This document shows positions 32,413-45,785 of a stretch of DNA of 64,000 nucleotides, in pieces (position 1 is the stretch's first letter; every line of letters starts with the position of its first letter). This stretch comes from Tolypeutes matacus. Its lineage: Eukaryota; Chordata; Mammalia; Cingulata; Chlamyphoridae. Below the pieces are notes generated by a model. It made no database searches, had not been told where the DNA came from, and worked only from the letters and a program-made list of their open reading frames with translations. Location: contig JAKSZT010054458.1 of the NCBI GenBank assembly GCA_026826555.1, positions 1,519,481 through 1,583,480 of the forward strand, given 5' to 3'. The position numbers and the translations under genes were made by a program.

Positions 32413-34500
32413 GCTCTCCATTTGTAAGTTTTCTTCATAAAGGTCATGCATATCTTTTGTTAGATTGATTTTTTTGAACTCAATTGGATTTTGTACTATT
32501 TATAAAGCATAGTTTTTAATCTCATTTTCTCACTATATATTGCTGGTATATATGAATGTTACTGATTTCTTTATTCGGGGCCTTGATGAACTTCTGCAGA
32601 TCCTATGTGTGTAATCATTTCTCTTTCAAATAATGACAGTTTTGTCTCTTCCTTTCCAAACCTTCTATCATTTTTATTTATTTTTGTTTGTTTTGACCTT
32701 TTTACAAGATTGAATGGAAGTATTACTAGCAGGTATTCTACTTATGCTGTTGACTTGTATAGTCTACTTCTAACATTTCATTTTTAAGTTCAGTGTTTTC
32801 TGTAGTTTTTGGTAAAGGACGCTTATTTCTTCTGGGGTTGCTAATAAGTTTAACATGAGCTAACGGTGAATTTTACTGGAAGCCTTTTCTGTACATACTG
32901 TGGTAATATTAAACTTTTTTTTATCTTTCAACAGTTTATATGTTAATCCAGTAAATTAAATTAATAGGTTTTTTGTTTTTTTTTTTAAAGATTTTGTTTA
33001 TTTATTTATTTATCCCCCCTTGCTGCTTGTGCTCGCTGTGTCCATCTGCTGTGCGTTTTTCTGTGTCTGCTTGTCTCCCCCTGTGGGGTCATCCTGCTAT
33101 GTCAGCTCACCGTGCTGCGCCGGCTGGCTTGCCTTCACCAGGAGGCCCCAGGAATTGAACCCGGGGCCTCCCATATGGTAAACGGGAGCCCTATCGATTG
33201 AGCCACATCTGCTTCCAAATTAATAGGTTTTTAATGCCAAATAATCCTTGTATTTTCCACAACGCATTTTGAAATTATTCATTGATGGATTCAGTTTACT
33301 AATTTTTAAAATAATGTTTACATTTATGTTAACATATCTGAATGGCCTATAATTAGTATGATACTTATCAAGGTTTTGAATCAAGGTTGCACTTATTTAT
33401 ATTTACTTGGTCACATTAGGTTAAAGTAGTCCAATAAAATGAGATGAGGAATCCTTTTTCTTTATTTAGAACAAATCCTTTGGAAATGGATTTCATCTTT
33501 TCCTTGGGAGTTTGGTAGAACGTGCACATAAAGTATCTGAGACTGGTGTGTTATTTATGAGAAAGCATTTGACCACTCACTTGATTTTTTTCCAAGTGAA
33601 ATTTATTAAGATACAATATACATACTGTAAAATTTACCCTTTTAGAATATACAGTTTGACAAGTTTTTGCAAACATACTCATGTAACTGCTACCTTTACA
33701 ATTAAGATATAAAATATTTCTGTCATCCCACCAAGTTCACTTATGCAGTCACCAACCTTATTTCCAGCACCTGGCAATCACTAACCTGATTATCTGTTCA
33801 CATACTTTTGTGATTTTCAAAGTGACACATAAATGGAATCATACAGCTTTTGTCTTTTGCCTTCTGTCACTTAGTACTTTTGAGATATTCCAAGTTGTTA
33901 CACACACAGTTCATTCCCTTTTTATTACAGAGTAGTACTTCGTTGTATATATGTTACAATTTGTTTATCTGTTAACCAGCTGAGGAGTATTTTGGAAGTT
34001 ACCTGTTTTGGGCCTTTTGAAAAACACTTTGACAAAGAGTAATCAATTTGGCTAGAAGTTTATCAATTTTATTGATCTTTTAAAGAACCAGCTTTTAGTT
34101 TCATTGATTTGGTATATTATTTTTCTATTTTTAATTTTATTGATTTCTGCTCTTATCTATATTATCACCTGCTTTTTTGGGGTTTAATATTTTCTTCTTT
34201 TTCTGGTATCTTAAGGTAGAAGCTTAGATTACTGATTTGAGACTGTTCTTGAATATAAGCATTTAATGGTATATAAATTTCTCTCTGTCAACTTCTTTAG
34301 CTATATCCAATAATTCTTGATCAATCTTACAAGAGTTGTGTCTATTTTATTAGTCTTCACAAAGAATTAACACTTGGCTATATTAATACTCTCCACTACA
34401 CTTTGTTTTTTAGTTCATTATTTGCAGCAACAATCTTTTTTTAATTTCTTTTATTATTTTATTCTAATTTTTTAAGTAATTTATTTTACATATTTCTTCC
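32413..34500 (-). mobile_element. L1 ORF2 and 3' fragments, antisense, nested
   Basis: 32430-32957 and 33233-33580 read as the complement of reverse transcriptase (ttgaactcaattggattttg, atgccaaataatccttgt). 33590-34010 resembles a separate, old 3'-UTR piece (gtgacacataaatggaatca, cgttgtatatatgttac). 34040-34500 returns to ORF2 (gatcttttaaagaaccagct). The SINE at 32974-33216 is inserted in it. Confidence 0.65.
32974..33216 (-). mobile_element. DAS-type tRNA SINE, antisense
   Basis: T-tail, cgctgtgtccatctgctgtg, then ggaattgaacccggggcc (B box complement) and gattgagccacatctgcttc (A box complement). It is flanked by the exact duplication aaattaataggttttt (32958-32973 and 33217-33232). Compared with 13226-13400, the head and body are very similar. 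Confidence 0.94.
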
Positions 34501-35020
34501 TTCCTAATACATTTTAGTTAACTAACCAATTTTTCTGTGAGATAAGACTGTATTCTATGCTTCCTTTCATCTCCCATACAGAGCTGTGCCAGGACTGATG
34601 AAGAGCAGTTATTTAATAAGTATGAGTGAAAGGAAATGTGAAAAACTTGTTCCAATGGCTTAGAATGAAAATGTTTAAAAATTCAAATGTCTATTAGGAC
34701 AAAAAAACCTTAGAAAATATTGTGATGAAAACTAAAGGGTATAAAGTAGAAATAAAGAAAAAGTTTATCATGAATCAATAAATTATTAGAATAGGATCAC
34801 AAAATTTATTTGTAAAATATAGAGCAAGCTAATGAATTTCTAGAAATACCATTTTAATTGCATACCTAGATATTAAGAACTGCTTCTCTAATAAGAGAAA
34901 AAAAAATTAAAAATCTAGTTATAAAAGGGTTGAAACTTAAATCAGTTTATGCAAATTTACTTTGAATGACTAATAATTCCCTAACAAACTAAACTAGCCA
35001 TTGATTTTTAAATTTTTTTT
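34501..35020. other. SCLT1 intron between L1 pieces
   Basis: AT-rich, with no feature I can support. Confidence 0.5.
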
Positions 35021-35420
35021 TCTTTATTTTTATTAAACTTTATATTTTGAAATTTTTAGATTCACATGCAATTCTAAGAAATAATACAAGAGATCACGTG
35101 TGTCCTTTATCCAGTTTCTCCTAATGGTAGTAACTTTTCAAAATTATAGTAAAATATCACAATATTGACACTGAACCAGTCAAAATAAAGAACATTTTAT
35201 CACCCTCATCTTTCATCCTGCCCTTTTATAGCCATACATACTTCCTCCCCACCTCCCATCATTAACTCCTGGTAACTCCTAATCTGCTCTTACAATTTTG
35301 TTATTTAAGAATATTATATAAATGGAATCACACAACATGTACACTTTTGGATTGGCTTTCATTTCTCATTCTCTCTTGTTTGATTTCTTTCATTAGTGCC
35401 TTGGAGATGTACTGCATTGT
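35021..35420 (-). mobile_element. Old L1 3' UTR fragment, antisense
   Basis: Contains attcacatgcaattctaaga, gtgtcctttatccagtttct and aaatggaatcacacaacatg, the complement of old L1 3' sequence. Confidence 0.6.
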
Positions 35421-35620
35421 TTTCTTAGATTTACACTTTAAGTACCTTTGAATGATTATAGACACTACTGTATTTTAAATTTCAGTTTCAACATGTTAAT
35501 AGCAAGACTATAGAAAAGAAATTGATTGTGGTAAATTTATCTTGAATACTATGACCATGGTGAACTCATTTATTAGCCTAGAAGGGTTTTTGTAAGAATG
35601 GAAAAAGCAGACTTCCTTGC

Positions 35621-36425
<805 letters not shown>

Positions 36426-36489
36426 AAGAGCATGACCCACCCTGTTCCCTTCCCTGGTTCTTGATCTTAAGGGAAAAGCATTCAACTTT

Positions 36490-38720
36490 TCACCATTAAG
36501 TATAGTGTTTCATGTAGGTTTTTTTCTTGAACCTATCAAGTTGAGGAAGTTCCTCTCCATTTTTATTTTTCTGAGAGTTTTTACCAAGAATCAGTGTTGA
36601 ATTCTGTCAAATACTTTTTGTGCATCAATTGATATGATCATGTGTTTTTTCTGGTTTAGCAATTAACATGGTGGATTACATTGGCTACTTTCAAATACAG
36701 AACCAGCCTTTCATCCTTGACATAACCCCCCTTGGTCATAAGTGTGTAATATTTTTTATATATTGTTGAACAGTATTTGCTAATATTTGGCCAAGGATTT
36801 TTGTGTTTATATTCATGAGGGATATTGGGATGTGGTGATATTTTTTTGGTACTGTCTCTATCTAAATTTGGTATCCAAACTAGAATTCAAAATATTCCTT
36901 TCTTTTCTATTTTTCAGAAGAGATTATACAAAAATTGGTATTAATTCTTTTTCAAAGTTTGGAAGAATTCTCCAGTAAAATTATCTGGGCCTGGAGATTA
37001 CTTTTTTGGGGAATTTTTAAATTACAAATTGAGTTTCCTTAATAGTTATAGGGCTGTTTAAATTATCTATTTAATATTGGGTGAGCTGTAATTTGTGTCT
37101 ATCCAGGAATGGGTCCATTTCATCTAAGTTGTCAAATTTATGTGTGTAGGGTTGTTCATGGTATTCTTTTTTATTACCTTTAAAAAAATTTTACTTTTTT
37201 AAAATTACCTTTTGGTGCCTTGAGGGTCTATATGATATTTCTTGTTTCATTCCTGTCATTGGTAGTATGTATTTTCTCTCTCTTTTGCTTTGTCAGTCTT
37301 GCTAGAAGTTTGTCAATTTTACTGATCTTTTGAAACAACTAGCTTTTTGTTTCACTGGCTTTCTCTATTCTCTTTCTGTTTTCAATTTCATAGATTTCTG
37401 CTCTTATTTTCTGCCCTTTTTTCTGATAGCTTTGGGTTTATTTTGCTTTTCTTTTCTAGACTCTGGAGGCTGGAGCCTAGATTATTTAACACACTTCCTT
37501 TTTTTTTTTCTTGATGTATGTATCCAGTGCTATATAGTTCCCTCTCAGCACTGCTTTAGCTATGTCCAACAAATTTTGATATGTTTTGTTTTTCATTGAG
37601 TTATATGTATTTTTAAATTTCCCTTGAGACTTCCTCTTTGACAGATTGTTTTCTTGAGGCAAATCACTTTTTGCAAGACTGTTTGAATTGCAAGCTGAAC
37701 TAGATGCTTTAGTTTTCAAGTATTTGAAGAGTTTCTTGTTGTCTTTCTGCCATTGATTTCTAGCTTGATTCTATTGTAGTCAGAGGACACACTCTATATG
37801 ATTTTAGTTCTTTTAAATGAAGTTTGTTTTATGTACCATGATATGGTCTATCTTAGTATATATATAGTCTACGGGTACTTGAAAAGAATGTATATTTTGC
37901 TGTTCTTAGGCAGTGTGTTCTATAAATATCAATTATATCCTATTGTTTGATAGTGTTGTTATTCTATATCCTTAATGATTTTATGATTAGTTGTTTTATC
38001 AGTTGCTGAGAGAAGGGTTTTGAAGTCTCCAAATATAATTGTAAATTTGTTTATTTCTCCTTTCAGTTTTCCTTCATATTTTGTAGCTATGTTTTTTTGG
38101 TGTATATACATTTACAATTGCTATGTCTTCTTGGTGGACTGACCCATTTATCATTATGTAATGCCCACACTATCTCTGATAATATTCTATGCGCTGAAGT
38201 TTACTTTATTTGATATTAATATATCCACTACTGCTGGTTTTTGATTAGCATTTGTATAATATATCTTTTCTCATCCTTATCCTTTCAATTTATCTATATT
38301 GTTACATTTAAAGTGATTTTCCTGTACAAAACATGAAGTTAGGTCAAGCTTTTAAATTTATTCAGCCAATCTTTGTCTTTTAATTGGTATAATAATTGTT
38401 ACTATATTAAGACAAATCTTCCATTTTATTTTTTGTTTTCTATTTTTCTCTCTCTCTCTCTTTTGTTTCTTTGCTTTCTTTTTCCTGCCACCTGGTGAGC
38501 TAACTGAACATATTTTTAGAATTCCATTTTGATTTATCTATAAAGTTTTCGAGTGTATCTCTTTTTGTAACTTTTTCAGTGGTTGTTCTAAATATTACAT
38601 TATATATACATAATTTATCATAGTCTACTGGTGTTCTCGTTTTACCAGTTTGAGAGTAGTTAGAAAAATTATCTTCTAAATTATGTTTCTTTCTCTCGTC
38701 CTTTAAAATAATATTGTCTC
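36490..38720 (-). mobile_element. L1 ORF2 region, antisense
   Basis: Complement of reverse transcriptase and endonuclease-side sequence: catcaattgatatgatcatg, ttatctgggcctggagatta, gtcaattttactgatctttt, tctagcttgattctattgta. It continues after 40660. Frames such as 37330-37599 are T-rich shadows. Confidence 0.75.
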
Positions 38721-39820
38721 AAATATTTCTTCTACATTCATTTAGTATGACATCAGACAGTGTTTTAATTTTTGCTTCAGTTGTCAAAATAATTTTAAAA
38801 ACTCAAAAGCAGAAGGAAATTCTTTTTTGTTGTTGGTTTTATTGTTTTGTTTTGTCTTGTGGGGGAATTAAACTTTGTTTATTTTTTAAACCAAACCATT
38901 AGGAAAATATATCACAGACTTGAAACAGCACACAGGCCATTGCCATCACTTCAAGAAGTAAGTTAGTAGAAAGATAAGGTCCTTACTAAAATGATAAAGT
39001 GCCAATGCTAGGGTAGGAACATGGCGTGTTGGAGAGACCCCACGCTGAATGTGGTGTTTGATAATGGGAGGTGCCACTCCTTTGCTCTAAGGGAGTCATA
39101 GCTCACCCAAGGCTCTGAGTTGCTTACTTTTTCTCAACTGACTTTACTGTTGCCAGGGGATTGTCTCAAGCGGGCTCTATAATTTTAGGGGGCTAAGCAG
39201 GCAATGCTGGGTTCAGGCTTTCACTCTATTCAGTTCTATGAAAAACCAGGTCTTTCTAAATGCAGTAATTTACAGCTTTTAAGCAGTCAACAGTTCCTCT
39301 TTCACTGTTCATTCCCTGATATTGGGAGTAAAAACTCTCTTTCAAGGGGACAGTGTCACTGCAAGATTGTCCTTCTGCTTTGTGCAGACAGCCTCAGGGG
39401 CCATCATAATAGTGAGAGAGAAGCTCTGCTTTCCACACCCGGTATGACATCATTTTTCATGATTTTGCAAGACTCCCTCTGGAAGATGTAATGTGTGAGA
39501 ATTTCAAGAAAACGCAACTAAATCTTAATGTAGATAAAAGTATCTACAAGAAGCCTTTCAAAGTTCTCTTTCAAAGTACAAAACACATCTTAATTAATTT
39601 CAGGTACTTGTATATAAAACAAAATCAAGTAAGTCAAAGACCCAGAAACCTTTATTTCCCTTCTAAATTAGTGACCTCATGGCTATTGTTTCACAACTTA
39701 TGGAAAATGGTGTGATGATAATTCTGGTAAACAGGTGACGGGCAACAAACAGAATCGCCCCTCCTCCAACAAGCAAGTTAGAGTAAACTGACAGCCTATC
39801 AGTACCTCTGTACTAATAAG
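38721..39820. other. Unassigned insertion between L1 halves
   Basis: It lies between the L1 pieces and next to the FAM136A retrocopy. It is more GC-balanced than the L1 (39010-39500) and could be an LTR or another 3' UTR copy, but I recognise no family. A 95-codon frame at 39204-39491 has no recognised relative. Confidence 0.35.
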
Positions 39821-39825
39821 AATCT

Positions 39826-40650
39826 AGTTTTTTGGAGGGCTGTGGCTTGATACAGCAAGGGAATGTCTTCATGCCAGGACAAGCATTTACTACATTAAAT
39901 TTAGGCTTTAAAAAACTTTCCGGTGCTACCTGTGATCCAAATTTTAGCACCAGTTTCTTTTTTTTCCCCATTTCACTTTTTATGAATTGGAGTATATAAA
40001 GGAACCAGTGTCCAGAGGCAACTAACATATTCCTTAACCTTGCAGCCATCCATACTTAATTTCTTCATTCACAAATTTCACTTAAAAGACCAAAATTCCA
40101 AGTCCTCTTTTTTAAAGATAATTACTCTCGTCCTATTGGCACTGCCAAAGACCCCTATTTCCTCATGCATGAGAGATTCCTTCATCTTGTTTTGGATTGG
40201 ATGAGGTGTATGTGGTCATCTACACACTTGGTCACATAGCCCTCCAGCTGCAGCTTCACCTGACGTTCCTTACTCCCTGCATCCATCAAATCTTTGGCTT
40301 TGTCGTTGCAATGCATGGTGTACCAGGCCAGGAGTTCCTGGAACTTCTCCAACTTGCTGGTCACCAGAGGCTGGGCTTGAGCCTGAGGTGCATGGAAGCA
40401 CTCAATGCACTGATGCACCTGTTGTGTGGATGCCTGGCTGTCCTCACAACAGTTGGCACTGCACTGGAACAAGAGGCCCTGCATCTTCTGGATGTTCTCT
40501 CTCTCCAGACTCTTCACCATGAAGTCCACCACCTCCTGCATGTGGATGGCAACCCCCTGTAGCGTTCTGCCAAATTGGCAACCACATGGACTCAGGCGCA
40601 CTGGCCTGCTCTCTTGCTGCTGCATGGAAAATCTTCTGTATTTATCCATA
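39826..40650 (-). pseudogene. FAM136A: FAM136A processed pseudogene
   Basis: FAM136A is a small (138 aa) mitochondrial intermembrane-space protein with paired CX3C motifs. The minus-strand frame, 40182-40649, contains MVKSLERENIQKMQGLLFQC, then CCEDSQAS, QVHQCIE and CNDKAKDLMDAGSKE, and lacks introns. The native ATG is TTG at 40571-40573. The second Cys pair reads CIECF, losing its spacing. A partner Cys before MHC is Tyr. A frameshift near 40185 removes the last ~13 residues. The region 39826-40140 is probably its 3' UTR; its 3' edge is not certain. A plus-strand frame at 40197-40562 is only the shadow. Confidence 0.9.
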
Positions 40651-40659
40651 TTTTTACTC

Positions 40660-41880
40660 TTTCTATTGTTCTTTCTTCTTGATGTCTCAAGATTACTTCA
40701 TTTATCATTTCCTTTCTGTTTAGAGAATTTACTTTGACCATCATTTGGGGTAGGCTTGCTGGGGACAAATTATCCTAACTTCCTTTTTCTGAAAATGTCT
40801 TGATTTCCCCTTCATTCCTGAATGATATATCTGCTGGATATAGAATTCTGGCTTGACAGTTCTTTTCTTTCAACACTGGAAAATGGTTTGGCCACTTCCT
40901 GCTGATCTCCATGATTTCTGATGAGAAGTCCATGATCATTAGAATGTTTTTCCTCTATAAGTAAAGTGTCATTTCTCTCTTTCAGTTTTAAAGCTTTTTT
41001 CTTTGTCTTTAGACTTTAGTGTGGATTTTGTTGGGTTTATCCCTTTTGTGGATCACTTCTTGAATCTGTACAGTTTATGTCTTTTGTCAAAGTTGGGAAT
41101 CTTTCAGCCATTATTTTTTTGGGTACTTTTTCAACCTTGTCTTATTTCCCCTCTCCTTCTGGGAATGACTACCATGACAGGAATGTTAGCTCTTTTTGTT
41201 ATAGTCCTACAGGTCCCTGAGACCCTGTTCATTTTTTTTTTCCCCATTCTATTTTATCTCTGTTGAGATTGGGTAATTTCCATTGTTCTATCTTCAAGTT
41301 CAATGATTCTTTCCTTTCTCCTCTCCATTCTGCTGCTGACCCCATACAATGAGATTTTTATTTGTATTTTTTAGTTTTAAAGTTTCCATTTGGTTCTTCT
41401 ATATATCCTCTATTTCTTTACTGAGACTTCCTATTTGTTTTTTGAGAATTTCTATTTTTTCATTTGTTTTAAGCTTGTTCATAAGTGCTCGATAAGGCAT
41501 TTTTATGGTGGCTCTTTTAAAAACATTGTCAAATAACTTTAAAATCTCTATCATCAAGGTGTTGGTATCTGCTGATTGTCTCTTTTTCATTGAAGTGGAT
41601 ATTTTCCTGTTTCTTGGCATGACAAGTGATTTTTTGCAGAAACCTAGACATTCTGGCTATTATGTTATGAGACTCAGGATATTATTTAAAGCTGTTTTTT
41701 AGCTGATTTCCTCTGACACTGCTCCTTTTAGGGAAAAGGGGTGCTGCCTTTTTACTGCTAGGTAGGGGATGAAGTCCAGTTCCCCCCCTAGGCCTTCACT
41801 GACTTCCAAGGCAGGTAGGGATTCCTCCTTACTGCTGGGCAGGGAAGGGAGTTCAGTTCTCCACCACTAGGATTTCAATG
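40660..41880 (-). mobile_element. L1 ORF1/5' region, antisense
   Basis: Continues 36490-38720: tgaatgatatatctgctgga, tagaattctggcttgacag, gtgattttttgcagaaacct and tttaaagtttccatttggtt are complements of old L1 5' sequence. The right end is near 41880. Confidence 0.65.
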
Positions 41881-42420
41881 TGGCCAAAACTTCCCCTTCC
41901 AAATCTCTCTATCTACACATATGCTTCTCAAGTCTATGGAAATACCATTCTTCTGGATGCTCAGGGAAAAAACTTGGCATTCATCCTTGATGACTCAATA
42001 TCTCTCTGTGTTGCCTCTCTCTAATCAATCAGGAAATCTTCTTGACTCGCCCATATCAAACATTAAAAAAAACATATCCAGAATCTGATCACATCTTACC
42101 ATCTCCCACTGTTACCACCATGGACCAAGTCAACATAATCTCTTGCCCTGCGTATTACAAAGGTCTGCTTACTGATAATCTCCTACTTCCATTTTTGCCT
42201 CTCTACAGTCTATTTTCAGTTTAGCAGTCAGAGTGATCCTACTGAAATTAGTCAGATCGTGTCAATCCTCTACTAAAAACCTTTCCCATTTCATTCATAG
42301 AAAACCAAAGTTCTCACAATGGTCTACAAGGCCCCATATCATATCCCCCATCCACCATAACCTCTCTCACATCATCTGAAACTATTGTCCTCCTCACTTA
42401 CTCTGCTCTAGCTATACAAA
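41881..42420 (+). repeat. L2-like LINE fragment
   Basis: Contains aattagtcagatcgtgtcaa, tcctctactaaaaacctttc, tggtctacaaggccccatat and ctctgctctagctatac, in the order of an old LINE (L2 type). Confidence 0.55.
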
Positions 42421-42865
42421 TTGTAAAAATGACCATAAATTCTTCCCTTGTTACATCCATACCCTTACGACATGATGTCACTTATCTTTTTCCACATCCT
42501 TTGAATCTGGGTTGACCAGGTGACTTGTTTTGCCATGGGGGAATTACAAACATGATTCAAGAGAGGTTTGAAAATTATCTGTGCTTTTGGGTTTTCCTAT
42601 TTTGCTATTCATGGGAACTTCTATCTTGCTATACTTCACTTGCCATGGCAAAGAGGCTGCCAACTGCCACAGGCTGATCATCCACTGCCAACAATTAGAC
42701 CATTCTGCAACCAGCAGAACCACCAGTTGGCTGGAGACACATGCCTAACAGATTATTCCAGTAGGGACAGACCATAGAACTCACTCTGTTGTACCTAAAA
42801 ATCATGATGTGATTATTTTGAGCCACAAAGTTTTAGAATGATTTGCTATTCAGAAATAGATAACA
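42421..42865 (+). mobile_element. MLT1-type MaLR LTR
   Basis: Starts near aaattgtaaaaatgaccata with ttcttcccttgttacatcc, has gggttgaccaggtgacttg, and ends gagccacaaagttttagaat followed by atttgctattcag, all MLT1 landmarks. It is strongly diverged, so shared with other placentals. Confidence 0.75.
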
Positions 42866-44169
42866 AAGACATTTATCTTTCTTGGTGTTTCTCAAGCATA
42901 TTTCCACCTTTGCAAAGGCCAGTTCTCTACCTGGCCTTCCCCATTTTCTGTTTATTTGATCTATTGGTTACTAAGAGAGTTCAAATCTTTCTCTATGATT
43001 GTGGACTTGTCTACCAAGCATTGTAATTCTGGCAGTTTTATTCTTTCATGTCTAATGTTTCCATTATAAACCAATTTTAAAAGTAACTCTTTATAAATGT
43101 ATAACAACCATTCAACCAAGCTGGTCTTTCTCTAAATGATCTAAATCAGTTAAGTTTCACTTTAAGTTTTTTTAATAGTATTAAATTAAATTTTATTTAA
43201 CAATGAATAATAGGAATAGTTAAGATGAATTTCAGGCCATGTGTCATTTATTTGCCATTCTGATACTGTCCTTTAATTCTAATATGTAATGAATAGGCAG
43301 CCTATAAAATTAGTCTACTCAAGATGAAATAGTATAATAGTGGTGAGTAAAAATTCAAGTAATAAATGTGGGGCATCCATATAATAGTATATTATGCAGC
43401 ACTAGGAGTGATAACATTAACGTGATGTTCATATATTGACAAGTGAAAATATGAGGTTATTAAACATTATATTATTCCATTTTTATTAAAATACATAAAA
43501 ACCTAAATTACACTTAAAAAGTTAACAAATGTTGTCTCTAAATAATGGAATTATGAGATTTTCATTTCTGCTTGATATATCTAAGACTAAAGTTCTTTAT
43601 AATGGACTTAAATTGCTTTTGTAATTTAAAAAATGATTTCCATTTTGAAAAAAAAAACATTACTATTTTAAACTGTAAAATCAAAATCTAAAGAAATAAG
43701 GATCAAATAAGAGCCTACTAGTAGAAATGTCGAGGGGGCAAAAAGTAAATTTATTTAAATGAAAAAGCTAATGGAAGTAATAAAATAAAAATATAAAAAG
43801 AGGTACATAAAATCTTGAAAACTAAATTTTTTAAAACAATACTCTATTTTACATGAAAAGTACGTAATTATGGGGAAATATAAAATAAAATATAAAATAA
43901 AATATAAAATAATATATAATAATATCACTTATATTATTATAAGTGATATCACTTAATAATTTAAGTGATATTTTAAAATGACTCTATCATAGAACAAAAC
44001 CTTACCTTTCTAAATGTTAAGTATTATGACTTAGGGGAGTAAAAAAATCAAATATAAATATATATGTATTTGTCATGAGTGTTTTTCCTGTGAAGTCTAT
44101 TAATATAATGATTATTAAACCACTGGGCCAAAATATATATGTACAGTATTAGGCTGCTTGGTTTTTAGA
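42866..44169. other. SCLT1 intron with a palindrome cluster
   Basis: No gene. Short tandem aaaatataaaat-type units occur at 43878-43915. A set of interlocking inverted repeats (aatatcactt, aagtgatatcactt, aagtgatatt) lies at 43921-43972. Confidence 0.55.
43921..43972. repeat. Clustered palindrome
   Basis: aatatcactt at 43921-43930 pairs with aagtgatat at 43941-43949. The 14-mer at 43941-43954 is self-complementary and also pairs with aagtgatatt at 43963-43972. Confidence 0.85.
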
Positions 44170-44505
44170 ACTCTTTTATTGGCTCTCTTCCCTTTCCCTT
44201 CCCTGTCTTAATTCCCCACACATCTACTGGAGCTCCTTGGTTTTAACTTCCTAAATAAACTATATTTTTTGGAACCATTTTCTCAGGGTCTGCTAATGGG
44301 GGAACCCAAAGAAATAAATGAAGTAGTCTTCTACATGTAGAAAATTTTTTTTGAAGGAGGTTAATTTTCTTTCGTAACCACCGGTTGTTGTTTTTTTTTT
44401 TTTCCATCATGGTGCATCCCTTATCCTTTCATATACAAATTATAGTTACTTCCTGACAGTCTTAGGTTTTTGTCTCTTCCCATCTCAACAGACCATACAT
44501 ACATA
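44170..44505 (+). repeat. Duplicated intron segment, copy A (LTR-like)
   Basis: It aligns with 45148-45480. Shared runs: aaataaa.ta..t..tttggaacc, ttctcagggt.tgct..tggg, caaagaaataaa against caaagatataaa, ccatcat.gt.ca.atcccttatc, and ttgtctcttcccatc against cagtctcttcccatc. The first half resembles the end of an ERVL-class LTR, but similarity continues past the likely LTR end. Confidence 0.65.
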
Positions 44506-44606
44506 AAGCTACCAACAGAAACTTAATCTGCCTGCAGGAAAAATGCTAGCATCAGTTCCCTTGAAGAAAAATAATTAATAAAATAACAAAATTGTTTTGA
44601 AAATAC

Positions 44607-44677
44607 CTAAGTTGTTTTCGTAGTTGTTCAATTTCCACATTTTGCTCAGTTACTGTTTTCAGAAAATGCTGATTGGT
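44607..44677 (-). CDS. SCLT1: SCLT1 internal coding exon (fourth in the window)
   Basis: A 71-bp exon of 23 codons plus two bases (AG), which complete an Arg codon with the first G of the exon at 19292-19382. It encodes TNQHFLKTVTEQNVEIEQLR followed by KQL, matching human SCLT1 near residues 206-228. The acceptor is gtgacag and the donor gtattt. The exon lies between two related ~330-bp intron segments (44170-44505 and 45148-45480) that look like a direct duplication. Neither segment contains a second exon copy. Confidence 0.96.
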
Positions 44678-45147
44678 CTGTCACAAGAAAAAAATTGAAA
44701 CATTCAAATATTAGAGCATTCTAGAACTAGATCTTTAAAGTTTATAAGGTATATAAGTAGAAAAAATGAAATGAAACTCATGATGATTATTAGACTTTTG
44801 ACAGTCTTTTCTTGTACATTTACCGCTACAGTTGGTACCTACTTAACTTCATTACCACTACAGTGGATACCTGCTTGACTTCCAACTGCCTGCACTTGCA
44901 TTAGGGCTTATTTAGTGCTTTCTCTGACCATATGAGCCCATTTGCTTGCCTACCTGTGCAGAAGGTTACAAGTGCGTAATTAATGTCCCATCCTGCTCTG
45001 GAGTAGCCCAATGTCTGCAGGGGAGTAGATTAAAGCATCCCAAACTCTCTTGCCATGTGGGTAGGATAAATTTGGGGCCTGTGTTCTATACTTGCTTCCA
45101 GAGTTCATTAGTGGGATTACGTTTCCGTTACCCATAGTGTTACCTTG
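44678..45147. other. SCLT1 intron between exon and duplicated segment
   Basis: Contains a ~30-bp internal tandem repeat (ctacagttggtacctactta against ctacagtggatacctgcttg, 44826-44880). 44945-45140 may be the upstream part of an LTR. No gene. Confidence 0.45.
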
Positions 45148-45480
45148 CTTGATTAAAAAAAACCCTTTACTGTTATTTGGCTGCCTTGCCTTCCCTATCT
45201 TGTCTTGCTTCCCTACTCCCTCTGGTGCTCCCTGGTATTGTCTCCTAAATAAATTACATGCTTTGGAACCCTTTTCTCAGGGTTGGCTCGTGGACAAACC
45301 CAAAGATATAAAGTAATCTTCTAAGTGTAGAAACAATATTTCTAAGGGAATTCATCCATAAGTGCTGGTTTTACCATCATAGTACAAATCCCTTATCACT
45401 TCACATATATATTACAGTTACCTCCAAACTCATGGTCTTAATTTCAGTCTCTTCCCATCACAACAGATCATATATACATC
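45148..45480 (+). repeat. Duplicated intron segment, copy B
   Basis: The partner of 44170-44505, in the same orientation, offset by about 975 bp. The SCLT1 exon 44607-44677 lies in the interval between them and is not repeated after copy B. Confidence 0.65.
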
Positions 45481-45785
45481 TCTCCAACTGGAGTGCTTGA
45501 GGCAGCTTTCGTTGTGCTTTCTTTTATACTCTACCCAATTCCACTGACTACATATTTTTGCCACATCAAGTTAAACCCTTTTGCTTAATTTTCAGTTGAT
45601 AAATTTCATAAGAAATACTAAGAACCTATTACATAAATGTACTATGAGCTTATGTAGGAATGAGCATTATTTTGATCATAAGAGTCTAGGCTCTATGTTC
45701 AGGTTCTCACTATTTCATTCCATGACTACTACAAAATTCTCATGCCTCCATCCTATACTGCCACTAAAGCAATCTTTCTAAAATA
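45481..45785. other. SCLT1 intron, nothing recognised
   Basis: No supported feature. Confidence 0.5.

Noticed and set aside
40197..40562. 121-codon plus-strand frame
   Set aside because: It is the antisense shadow of the FAM136A retrocopy.
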